Origin: Paramecium pentaurelia
Lineage: Eukaryota > Ciliophora > Oligohymenophorea > Peniculida > Parameciidae
DNA length: 64,000 bases
Reading direction: 5' to 3'
NCBI GenBank assembly: GCA_905183005.1
Contig: CAJJDO010000007.1
Location: 861,736-925,735 of the forward strand
Every line of letters begins with the position of its first letter. The first letter of the stretch is position 1. The notes under the pieces were generated by a model that saw nothing but the letters and a program-made list of their open reading frames with translations, made no database searches and had not been told where the DNA came from. This document shows positions 26,087-36,346 of this stretch, one piece after another. The position numbers and the translations under genes are program-made.

Positions 26087-26829
26087 TCATAACATTTAAT
26101 CTAATGCTTTTATAGCTTATTTGCGTTTGAGAGGAGCATTATATGGATTTAAGTCAAGTTCTTATTTGCGCTCTTTTTATTTATTTTTTCCCAATAATTT
26201 TGAAAATTAATCTTCATCTAATTGATATTAATATTTTCTCTTTTCCTCTTTCAATTATTTCTCAGTCAACTCCTTCCTTTATTTCTATACTTTTTCATTC
26301 TTAAAAATAACTGGAGCATATAATAATGTATTTAAGGAACATGTATTAGTTGAAGGTTGATTCAATGATTAAATTGATAATTAACATCTTTGCCTTAAAT
26401 TATTTTGTTCATCAATTTCTTATGAATTATATTTCTCTTTGTATATTGACTCCATAACTTAAGTAAGTAATCTATTAAGTGATAAATCACTATTATTGTT
26501 ATTCTTTTTGAAATGCTGTAACAAAGATGTACATGTTACACTCAATTAATCAAGTGCCATTAATACATGAAAAATATCTCCTTCTTATCTACCTTGTAAT
26601 TCATACAATCTTCTAGAATTGGAACCCACTTTACGTATCACTTTTTTATAGTTAATTAATATTACCCTTTATCAAAAATTCAGCCAGAAGATTGATTCCT
26701 TATTCTTGACAACTACTAACACCTGAATTGAGTAGCATTTATGCAACATATATCTTCATCTGAATATTATGTATATAAAAATACCAATTTACCAAGAGAT
26801 TGTTCTTTTGATCTACTCTATTTAAGCAT
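26087..26829 (-). CDS. TAF8: TAF8-like histone-fold protein
   Basis: 230 aa after two 25-nt introns. Residues about 16-90 form a bromodomain-associated histone fold: VAQMLLNSGVSSCQEQGINL, LAEFLIKVIRKVGSNSRR, then YELQGRQEGDIFHVLMALDQ. This matches the TAF8/TAF3/SPT7 family pattern, in which TAF8 pairs with TAF10 in TFIID. The C-terminus has a basic stretch (KELTEKQLKEEKRKYQYQ) and a Pro segment (LNPYNAPLKRK). The proposed first exon, MLKQSRSKEQSLGKL, is joined to MKIYVAQ by splicing; if this intron call is wrong the start would be the second Met. The start lies 17 bp from that of the divergent RING gene. TAF8 is favoured over TAF3 because there is no PHD finger. Confidence 0.7.
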
Positions 26830-26846
26830 TTTAATAATTATTATTA

Positions 26847-27856
26847 ATGAATCAATAATCTTTACCTTAATTACAAAAATTCAAATAAATTGCTTAAACA
26901 CCTGATGAAAATGCAAAAAGAGTAGATGAAGTCACTCGATTGAAATAATAAGTTGTTCAATTACAAAAACAAATTGAATTTGTTTAATAGAACAAATCAT
27001 TTGTCATGAAAATATAAAATTAGTAATGCACACTTTGTCTTAGATATAAAGTACAAAGGTACTTGATTTATTGTAGACTTAAATTGAACAATTAATAAAA
27101 CAGGAAAAATAGATCAAAAAATAATATGAATAAAAAATTGAAGAATTGTTATCAACTTTAAATCCATAAATTATAAAGTAACAAAATTCATAAATATAAT
27201 AAACTGATTCAATTATTACTTTTAATAAAGAAATTTAAGTTGAATTGATAATTGAGTAAGAAACTCAATAAAATTAAATTGAAAATATGACATAATCTAC
27301 TTTAGTGAAATAATATGAATAAATTATAATCGATTTTCATAAGGATTATGAAAATTAACTATATTAAGTTTAATAATATAAAGAATTATATGAAAAGTAG
27401 AAATAATAATATGAGTAATTTAAATCTTAACATATAAATTGTAATGATAAGATTCATAAATTACAAATAGAAATTAATTTATTAAAGGATACTTCAAATC
27501 AATATAAATTACCTGATAACATCTTAAATCTTAAAAAATCAATTGATTGCACAATAGAATAGAATAAAATGAATTAAATTGTAATGAAGACTCAGGAAGG
27601 TGATTGTACAATAAAGATATATTAGAAACTATAATAAATTGAAAATGATCTCTAAATGAGTCTTAGATGTACAAAATGCAAAGATATATTTACAAATCCT
27701 TTCACTTATATTCCTTGTAATCATAGTGTTTGTTAAAGATGTCATAATAATAAATGTAGTAAATGTGAAAGAGATGTTACTTCTTTTAGAAATCAAAATT
27801 TAGATCTTTTAATAAAGATTTATCATTAAATAAAGGATATTCAATTAAAAAGATGA
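26847..27856 (+). CDS. Coiled-coil protein with C-terminal RING-type zinc finger
   Basis: Around 315 aa. Most of it is Gln-rich coiled coil (LKQQVVQLQKQIEFVQQNKS, YELYEKQKQQYEQFKSQ). The last 65 residues form a C3HC4-like finger: CTKCKDIFTNPFTYIPCNHS, VCQRCHNN, KCSKC. RING fingers usually recruit ubiquitin-conjugating enzymes; a coiled coil plus C-terminal RING is common in E3 ligases. At least one intron lies at about 27020-27085. The last 300 bp are repeated after the gap at 28674-28973. The stop is 26 bp from the stop of the convergent coiled-coil gene copy. Confidence 0.75.
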
Positions 27857-28672
27857 TAGATAAAATATATTTATATAATTGTTCAAGATTTAGTTCTTTT
27901 TTCATCTTTTAATGCTTATATTCTCCAACTTTCAGAGAATTCATTTAATTTTTACATAAATTCTTAATGAAAACCAACATTATCTGAATGTTCTGGTAGC
28001 TTAAGTTTTTACATTTATTTCTATTAATTTTATTAAATAGTTTATTTTTGATTCTATTATTTCTAATTTACTTGAGTAGATGTATTTTTCTTTTAGATAT
28101 TAGATAAATCAAATTTCAATTTCACATTAGATTTAGTATCGAGAATATTGGTATTTTTATATTCAAATTTTCTAACACTTTCAACAATTGATTCATTATC
28201 AAATCTATTTAGAAAACAAAAACTAGATTCATCAGAATCATTAACAACAGAATTATCTGCATCATGAACACTCCTTTCATAATGTTAATGTTTTTAAATA
28301 ATAGATTTCTCTGTTTATTCAGCAACACTATCATCATTTAATACTTCTTCATTATATATTTTTTCAATATCAACACCACTTTTCTTAATTGCTAAAACCA
28401 ATTTAATTAATTTTGCTTCTTTTTCACTCATTTCTTGAATCTTTTATTACATAATATCTTGCATTTCTTTTAACTATATTGTATCCATACTATCTATATT
28501 GTTACTTTATGAATTTTTGTTATTTTATATCTATTTTGGTGTTTTAAGTTATTTAACAGTTTCTAATAAGATGTCTCTTTCTTATTCAATTTACTTATAA
28601 TTATTTTACCATAAATCCTTTTCTCTACGTATTTAATCAATCATCTCATAAAACTTCTCCTCTTATTCACAT
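27557..28672. repeat. First copy of a perfect 1116-bp duplication at the gap
   Basis: This block is identical to 28674-29789 wherever compared, with a constant offset of 1117. It ends exactly at the N. It holds the 3' end of the RING gene and the 3' part of the minus-strand coiled-coil gene. The pattern fits two contigs whose overlapping ends were placed side by side. Confidence 0.9.
27883..28672 (-). pseudogene. Duplicate 3' part of coiled-coil gene, truncated by the gap
   Basis: This repeats the last 790 bp (C-terminal 263 residues and stop at 27885-27883) of the complete gene at 29000-30484. It is cut at the N, has no start of its own and is most likely an assembly duplicate rather than a real pseudogene. 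Confidence 0.85.
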
Positions 28673-28673
28673 N
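28673..28673. other. Assembly gap (single N)
   Basis: The only ambiguous base in the window. It separates the two copies of the 1116-bp duplication and marks a scaffold join. Confidence 0.95.
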
Positions 28674-28973
28674 GAATAGAATAAAATGAATTAAATTGTA
28701 ATGAAGACTCAGGAAGGTGATTGTACAATAAAGATATATTAGAAACTATAATAAATTGAAAATGATCTCTAAATGAGTCTTAGATGTACAAAATGCAAAG
28801 ATATATTTACAAATCCTTTCACTTATATTCCTTGTAATCATAGTGTTTGTTAAAGATGTCATAATAATAAATGTAGTAAATGTGAAAGAGATGTTACTTC
28901 TTTTAGAAATCAAAATTTAGATCTTTTAATAAAGATTTATCATTAAATAAAGGATATTCAATTAAAAAGATGA
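28674..28973 (+). pseudogene. Duplicate 3' end of the RING gene
   Basis: The last 300 bp of the RING gene, including the whole zinc finger and TGA, without the upstream part. Identical to 27557-27856; most likely an assembly duplicate. Confidence 0.85.
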
Positions 28974-29789
28974 TAGATAAAATATATTTATATAATTGTT
29001 CAAGATTTAGTTCTTTTTTCATCTTTTAATGCTTATATTCTCCAACTTTCAGAGAATTCATTTAATTTTTACATAAATTCTTAATGAAAACCAACATTAT
29101 CTGAATGTTCTGGTAGCTTAAGTTTTTACATTTATTTCTATTAATTTTATTAAATAGTTTATTTTTGATTCTATTATTTCTAATTTACTTGAGTAGATGT
29201 ATTTTTCTTTTAGATATTAGATAAATCAAATTTCAATTTCACATTAGATTTAGTATCGAGAATATTGGTATTTTTATATTCAAATTTTCTAACACTTTCA
29301 ACAATTGATTCATTATCAAATCTATTTAGAAAACAAAAACTAGATTCATCAGAATCATTAACAACAGAATTATCTGCATCATGAACACTCCTTTCATAAT
29401 GTTAATGTTTTTAAATAATAGATTTCTCTGTTTATTCAGCAACACTATCATCATTTAATACTTCTTCATTATATATTTTTTCAATATCAACACCACTTTT
29501 CTTAATTGCTAAAACCAATTTAATTAATTTTGCTTCTTTTTCACTCATTTCTTGAATCTTTTATTACATAATATCTTGCATTTCTTTTAACTATATTGTA
29601 TCCATACTATCTATATTGTTACTTTATGAATTTTTGTTATTTTATATCTATTTTGGTGTTTTAAGTTATTTAACAGTTTCTAATAAGATGTCTCTTTCTT
29701 ATTCAATTTACTTATAATTATTTTACCATAAATCCTTTTCTCTACGTATTTAATCAATCATCTCATAAAACTTCTCCTCTTATTCACAT
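28674..29789. repeat. Second copy of the 1116-bp duplication
   Basis: This begins immediately after the N and ends at 29789, where the sequence continues into the complete minus-strand gene. In the first copy the same point is the end of the contig. Confidence 0.9.
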
Positions 29790-30484
29790 AAGACTTGTAT
29801 ACACATACTATTTAAAAGTTCAAATAAATTATTGATTATTGATTATTAGACATCATTTAAATCACTTAATGAAACAAATTATTGCTTATATTATTGCATA
29901 TTCTTTTGCTATTTTAATAAATGCTCTTTATGAAATTCCCATCTTGAGAACTATTTTTTATTTATTAAAGAGGCTTAAATCTAAGTGTTAAGATTCCAAA
30001 GTTCTTAATTCTTTTTTACTGGTTTTCTTTGACCTGGACTCTAAGAATCACTCGTGAGGTTGCTAGTTAGATTCTATTTGGATCTATATAATAAAGTGTA
30101 CACATACAGTTATTAAAGAATATTTGAAGATAAGATGTGACTATCACCAATTAATTTGCGTAATTTGAGTCCATTTTAAGATCCATACAATGAGTCATCT
30201 TCAACTTACATGGGGGCGAAAGCAGAGACACGACTTTTAGAACTGCTGTTTGTACGATTGTTATTATTTTCCGAGATATTATTTTTGTATTGCTTATATC
30301 GTTTCTCTTCAATAGATTTGGAAGTTGGCACGGCTTATTTAATGGTCAAACGCTATTGCTGAAACTTTGGAGGGATGTGGAAGAAGTTATTGTGTTCTGG
30401 ATAAATGTTTGGCTGAGATGTTTATTTTGGAATCACTACCCTTGCCATGGCTTCTTTCACCGTGTTGGGGGCTACTCGTTGCAT
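29000..30484 (-). CDS. Coiled-coil protein, unrecognised
   Basis: An intronless 494-aa frame. The N-terminal 150 residues are polar and probably disordered (MQRVAPNTVKEAMARVVIPK; later NNNNRTNSSSKSR). They are encoded by DNA visibly richer in G and C than anything nearby. From about residue 170 the protein turns helical: HKEHLLKQQKNMQQYKQQF, EEKFYEMIDQIRREKDLW and KEMQDIMQQKIQEMSEKEAK. An acidic Ser/Asp segment follows (SVHDADNSVVNDSDESS), and a C-terminal helix ends KDEKRTKS. No family was recognised. It is convergent with the RING gene (26 bp between stops in the duplicate copy). Confidence 0.8.
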
Positions 30485-30757
30485 TTCAGATAATTTAATT
30501 TTTATATAATCATCATTATTATGTAATTGTTATAACAAAAATAACCAAATCTTATTATTATGTATATTATCAATAAATATATATTAATGTTATTCAATTA
30601 TATATTAAAATAGAGAATAATAACAATTATTATGTAATATATATAATAATTGTTAGTATTCTCTTCTATTTATTTTATTTATTTAGATATATTCTAAATT
30701 AAAGTTAATACTATATATATTTAAAGTATTAATAAAATAATTTAAATTCAAAAAAAA
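30485..30757. other. Divergent intergenic region
   Basis: 273 bp between two divergent coiled-coil genes, very AT-rich. It contains the 22-bp inverted repeat at 30612-30664 and presumably both promoters. Confidence 0.5.
30612..30664. repeat. 22-bp inverted repeat with 9-nt loop
   Basis: Arms 30612-30633 and 30643-30664 are reverse complements at 21 of 22 positions, separated by 9 bases. Transcribed, this would fold into a stable hairpin for such AT-rich DNA. It lies in a divergent intergenic region, so a terminator role is unlikely. Confidence 0.75.
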
Positions 30758-31784
30758 ATGAATACAATTTAAGAAAACAAATTATTTGTATAGCAAATTA
30801 AATAGAAACAAGATGAATTTAAAGTATTAGTTCAATAAATAATAAGAAAACTTTACAATTTCAAATTAAGAAAGAGCCTCCTCTTTTGTAGTAACATAAT
30901 TTCAATTAGATCACATCTCCTAATCAAAGAAGAGAATAAACTCCTAATTAAAGAAAGGGAAAGATTGAAAGTATTAATTTCTAATTATACTTTAGATGAT
31001 AATTCATGCTCACCTACTCTTTTTCGTACTCCTTAAATTAGTTTACATTAAGAGTAAAACAAAAGATAAAATCAATTGAGTAACAACAGAAGTCGTAATG
31101 AGAATCTATCAACTTATAAGGAAAGGAGAGAACCAATTAATGATTCTGCTGCTAATGATTACTCAAGGGTATTAGAGGAAGTGATGAAAAAATACAGATA
31201 ATTAAAATAAGAATTAATAACAAAGGATAAAGAAGTACAAAAGACAAGATTTTACAAAGAGGAATGGTTAAAAGAAAAGGTATATATATATATATATATA
31301 ATTTTATATAGAAACGTAATGAATAATTATAAGAGAGAAATAGGATATTAAAAACAAAGATGTTAAAGATTATTGAATTAGTTTAATAAGATTAATTAAA
31401 ATAGAATGATGATTCGGAGGTAGTATCATTCTATTAACATTTTAGTCAATAGGGTATAATAGCTAGTCTCTCAACAGAAAATAAGTATTTACGTTAAATG
31501 TTGCATTTGCATGATGTTACAAATATATCAAGTTAATTGGAATAATTGGAAGGTGAATAATAGGATTAAGAAGTTGTTTATATTGATAATATTTTGAATG
31601 TATTTCTTAGTGATTTAAAAACAATATAAAAGAATAGAAAAGAAAAGAAAGATAATTAATAATTAGGTACATATATAATGTAAATATTAAAGGTCAATTT
31701 AATTCATTATCATTAACAGTTTTGAACAAAGAATCAAGTTTTGTTGATTTATCAGAAGATAAACTTTTAATGGAATAATCATGA
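30758..31784 (+). CDS. Coiled-coil protein, unrecognised
   Basis: 322 aa after removing introns at 31280-31311 (32 nt, mostly TA repeats) and 31667-31692 (26 nt); both removals are needed to keep the frame. The protein is charged and helical: QQIKQKQDEFKVLVQQ, KEENKLLIKERERLKVL, then a long helix LEEVMKKYRQLKQELITKDK. A short Pro/Ser segment (CSPTLFRTPQ) separates two helical parts. No recognised domain. The family is unknown to me; it may be ciliate-specific. Confidence 0.75.
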
Positions 31785-31897
31785 TTTAATTTATATATTT
31801 TTAGATAATTGTTAACAACATCTTGAATTATTGTACAATTATAATTATAATTTTGATGATCAATGAATTATTTATTTTACTTTATAAAATTAATATA

Positions 31898-34176
31898 ATG
31901 TAAAATAGAGATGAAATGATAAAACAGTTATAGAATCTACAAGATCCATATGTATTACAACGATAAAGATAATAAGATGTTAAAAGAAAATATGAATAAT
32001 TGTTAGCATAAGTCAATTTGATTTATGATGAAGATGGAAAAGAACGTCAATATTCAGTTGATTTTCAGAGATTTATTCATTTTTATAAATTTCTGGCTCG
32101 TCGACCAGATAGTGAATAATCCAATTAATCAATAGTCAATAGATTATAATTATGGGTACCAGATACAATTGTGCTGAATGATAGAGAAATACCAAATTAT
32201 TGGTTATATTCAGATTCAAGAGGTTATGTATTTAGAACAGATACATTTACATCTAAAAATGTAATAAGTAAATTAGCCAATTATACATCACCTGATGAAC
32301 TTGTAGCAGTTGTTAAAAAATAATAATTTCGCAACATGGAATTAGTAGGTAATGAAATAAAGTTGGTTTGTTGTAGAGATTTATAATCATAAATTAATGT
32401 AAACTTTTCTAATCGTATGGATCTTTGTGTAATTCAGAAATTTGTAAAAAGTAATGGACCTAAAGCATTTATATGTCGTACTATTTGGAGAAAAGATAAA
32501 AATCCATATTGTTATATCATAACAAATAAAGAAGATTTCTTTTCATAATCAAATAATCCAAAAACTGAAATGACAAAATATGCTACTAATGTTAATCTAT
32601 AAAATTCATGTACTATTGTAAATACTTGTCGTGGTAAATATGTTGATGAAACTGTACCATATGTTAAAAATCTTCTTAATTACATATATATTCATTTACA
32701 TATAACATTTAAAGAATTTTCAGCTGATTTTATAAAAGATGAAAGTGGAATTTGGTGGTTTATAAATGTAAAAGGATTCATTATAGATAAAAGTCCAGAA
32801 AAGATTATGTGGAAATCTATTACTCATTATGGAGAAGAAATAAATGAAGAAGGATAACCTATAATTTAAGAACGTATATCAACTCCTAAAGCTAAAGTTG
32901 CAGATATGTGTTAAAAATAAAAGATTTGTAAATATTGTGAGTAATCTTATCCAGAATAACATTTATAATATAAGATGACTTTAAAAATGATCATTTAAAC
33001 AGATAAACATTTATATTGGAGAGGTAAAACATTTAATTGGATTGACAGATCTGATGTAACTAATCTAGAAGTTAGCAATCTTTATCATGAACATAAAGTT
33101 TGTAAATAATGTTACACTTTATATAAAGAAACAGAATAACTAATTGAATTATAACTACAATTTAATAAATTATTAGGATTACCTAGTGATTATGATACTA
33201 TGAATTAAATGTTAACACTTAAAGCAAATCAAATAAATAATGAAACTGTTAAGACTGGATTAGAGGATTCTAAATAAATATTTAATATATCTGCTACAAA
33301 ATAATTAATACTTAATAATTAATCTATTCCTATGATTCATAATACAGTCATCAAAAATTTGAATAGATTTAGATTTATGATTTTAATTCATTCCATAAGA
33401 GATGTTCCTTAAAATGTTGATTTATCTAAACATTATTATATTGAATGTAATATATTTGATTAGAAATTCAAAATCAAATTAGATTTAATATAAGGTTAAT
33501 TATTTGATAAAGGGTATTTCTTAACATTAAATCGTATGCGACTATATTATTTCTTTAGTGATCAACGCAAAGGTTGGGTGGATTATGTAAATCAATTAAA
33601 AGTACTGCCTATGTATTTATACTAAGACAACACAAGAATTGGTACTTTAGAATTAGAACTTTAAGATTTATTATCTGAACGAGTCATAAGAAGAGAATTT
33701 CTTAAAGTATTTAGTGTAAAAGATTGTTATCCAATTTTAAGTTGGTCATTAAATGTAATTAATGTTCAATAATATAGTTAACATTAGGACTTGTGGATTC
33801 TGGACCAATTAATGTTACAAGAATTAAATTACAAGATCATTTTGGAATTTCATTACCAAATCCTGATTATTGTACTTGTGAACCTTTACCTGCTGAATGG
33901 ATGACCATATTAAATCAGAAAAAAGATGTTGAATAATCTAGATTTGAAAGATAAATGACTGCTTAAACTTTAAAAAGAGTTTCTACAGCTCATGCTAAAT
34001 TATAAAAGAGTAAATTTGATGGTTCTTCATTATAATAAGAAATGGAATCTTTTAATGATTCAACAAAAGAATTATACAGTTAATTAAATTTAAAGAAAGA
34101 AATTTAATTGTATGAAGTAGATGAAGAAGAACGTAAATAAAAGAAAAGAAGACATTTTTAATAGTATGATTTATGA
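31898..34176 (+). CDS. Conserved-looking protein with Cys-pair zinc site, unrecognised
   Basis: 751 aa after one 23-nt intron near 33750. A globular N-terminal half includes IPNYWLYSDSRGYVFRTDTF and FICRTIWRKDKNPYCYI, and then FIKDESGIWWFINVKGF. A zinc-binding candidate follows: CKYCEQSYPEQH, about 55 residues later CKQCYTLYKE. The next domain has alternating strands (YYIECNIFDQKFKIKLD, GTLELELQDLLSERVI), which could be a C2-like beta sandwich, but I could not confirm it. The C-terminus is basic and helical. No family name can be given. The stop is 21 bp from the convergent TRIM-like gene. Confidence 0.75.
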
Positions 34177-34197
34177 TATAGTATTTTTTGTTAATTA

Positions 34198-34888
34198 TCA
34201 TAATGTTATAATCAAACCCAATTTTTTAAAATCAGCTATTTTCTATTTTACATTTCTAGCATTTATCTTATTTTATGATACTATAATATTTTTAAGATGA
34301 ATGCCAATCAATCCATTTTAATATAACTAAAATAATGTTTCAATTCCTTTATCAGTTAAAGAATTCTATGATAAATTCACACTTTAAATATTATCATTTT
34401 ATGATAATGCTAAATTTAAATATATAAATAATATACCCTTAAATAATTATAAGAGTTGATCATCTAATAATTTTGATTTCATTATTTTTACACTTTTAAC
34501 CTTCCAATTTTTAATTTCATTTCCTACAATTATTAACATATCTTTTTCTAAATTATTGAATTCTGCCACATCTATTTTCCCCTTTCTTAATTCATCCATA
34601 TACAATTATAATTTCATTGGAACTTATGATTTCTTCCTACAAATTGAAGCTCTATTACTCTCCTAACAAATTTAATTATTTATTTACTATTGGTGATAAA
34701 GAGGGATCACAATTTTCAGTATTTATTTAATTAGTAGGAGTAGCACTCCTATAAACTCTTTTGATTTAATTAATAGGTGGTTCTGCTTCATTTGCAAATG
34801 TGGCACTTACATCATTTAATAAATCAGTTTCTTCTATTGATTATTACATAGTAAAAGAATTCAATAAATAAGGTGATTATTGAGATTA

Positions 34889-34946
<58 letters not shown>

Positions 34947-36152
34947 GTAATCATTAATTCAGAACCTTCAATTATTTTACAAAAATCTTCAAATTTTAAT
35001 GCATTCCAATTAAATTTAACATTAATATCTAAACCAATTAGTTAATCTCTTTTAGCTATTATCTATTATTAATTTTTCTTTATTTCTCTTATTTAATTAA
35101 TAAATACTCTTACTATTAGAGTTGAAGTCCATTAGTTCTTAAACTATCAGTAAGATTAAGTAATTCCCAATATTTAACTTATTCTGTAAATTATTCAAAT
35201 GCACTTTATGCTTATTTAATCCAAGATTGACATTCCTTTTCTAAATGAATAGTATTATTCCACCAATCACTAAATTTATTAATATTATTTTATGTAACAA
35301 TCATGATTTGAGATACTAACTAACATTAGAATAATATATACTTACAATTTTTTCTTTTTAATCAATTTTATCTCTCAATTCATCAAATTCCTTTTTTAAT
35401 TTATCAATAGCAATTCGTTACATTTCTTAAACTTAAGCTTAGAAATCCTATTCATGTTTATTTCTTGAAATAGATTAGGATTCTTTATGAATTCTTTCAA
35501 CCATTTCTGTAAGTTCTTATGCTTTCATCTCTAAAAGTGAAATAATATCCTCTTCACTATAAATATAATGTCCTTTATGACTTCCAAATAAAGCACAATT
35601 TGTACAAATCATTGTTTAACATTACAGACATACTACTTCAAGTTGTCTGCGATGAGTTTAACACAATTTACCAGAACTATAAGATGAATAATTTAGAGAA
35701 CCAAAACTATCTTCTTAATCTCTAAATCGTTTTAAATTCAATTTTTAAGGTTTTTTAACAGAAGTAGCCAATTCATCCAAAAAATTACTATCAATACTTG
35801 TTTCATCTGATTGCCATTCTTCAAAAGTTTAATTATTAATTTTTGATTCTAAATTAATTGGACGAAGATTCTTTTATTTTTATAATTAAAGAATTCTCAA
35901 TAGACTCTAATTAAGAGGAAAGTCATCAAGTTTCAATTAATTTTATTTTATTTGTTACAACTAATTTAAAAATAGAAACACTACTTGAGTTAAATCATTT
36001 TATAAATGTATAATCTTATCAGCCTCAATGGACTAGTCTACTATTTGTTATACACATAATTAACAAATTGTATCTCCTGTATTTGGAATCAAACGAGGCC
36101 ATCTTATACAAATGTCTAAATCTTATCCACAAATTGAACATAAGAGTTCCAT
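34198..36152 (-). CDS. TRIM-like zinc-finger/B-box coiled-coil protein with LRR-like end
   Basis: About 630 aa. The N-terminus has paired cysteines (MELLCSICGQ then CQLCVQQ), like the start of a RING or other treble-clef finger but incomplete. A B-box follows at residue ~190: CQTHRRQLEVVCLQCQ, CTNCALFGSHKGH. A coiled coil comes next (QAQVQEMQRIAIDKLKKEF), then introns of about 26 nt, a poly-Asn tract (34887-34946), and a polar region. The last 80 residues carry leucine-rich-repeat spacing (SVNLSQNSLTDKGIETLFQL, IIVSQNKINARN). TRIM-type proteins are often ubiquitin ligases, but the RING here is not convincing. Exon boundaries near 34620 and 35040 are approximate. Confidence 0.7.
34887..34946. 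repeat. (ATT)n microsatellite, poly-Asn coding
   Basis: About 20 uninterrupted ATT triplets on the plus strand, read as AAT (Asn) in the minus-strand TRIM-like gene. It is likely length-polymorphic. Confidence 0.85.
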
Positions 36153-36346
36153 AACGATTTAATTTTAAATTTTATAGAATATTTTTTAATTATTTATTTC
36201 TCTGTTATAATCTCTTTTGTAGTTTTTGTTATGTACACTTTATGTGTTAATCCTATTATATTTGATCTAAAATAGATTGTATATTAAATTATTTTAGATT
36301 TCATATATTTGATTTTTTTTACAAGAAATATAAATTTTATTTTCTA

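Noticed and set aside
30290..30493. Plus-strand frame of 67 codons rich in Trp, or a possible structured RNA because of higher GC
   Set aside because: The minus strand gives the continuous 494-aa protein, whose polar N-terminus explains this DNA; no RNA gene motif was found.
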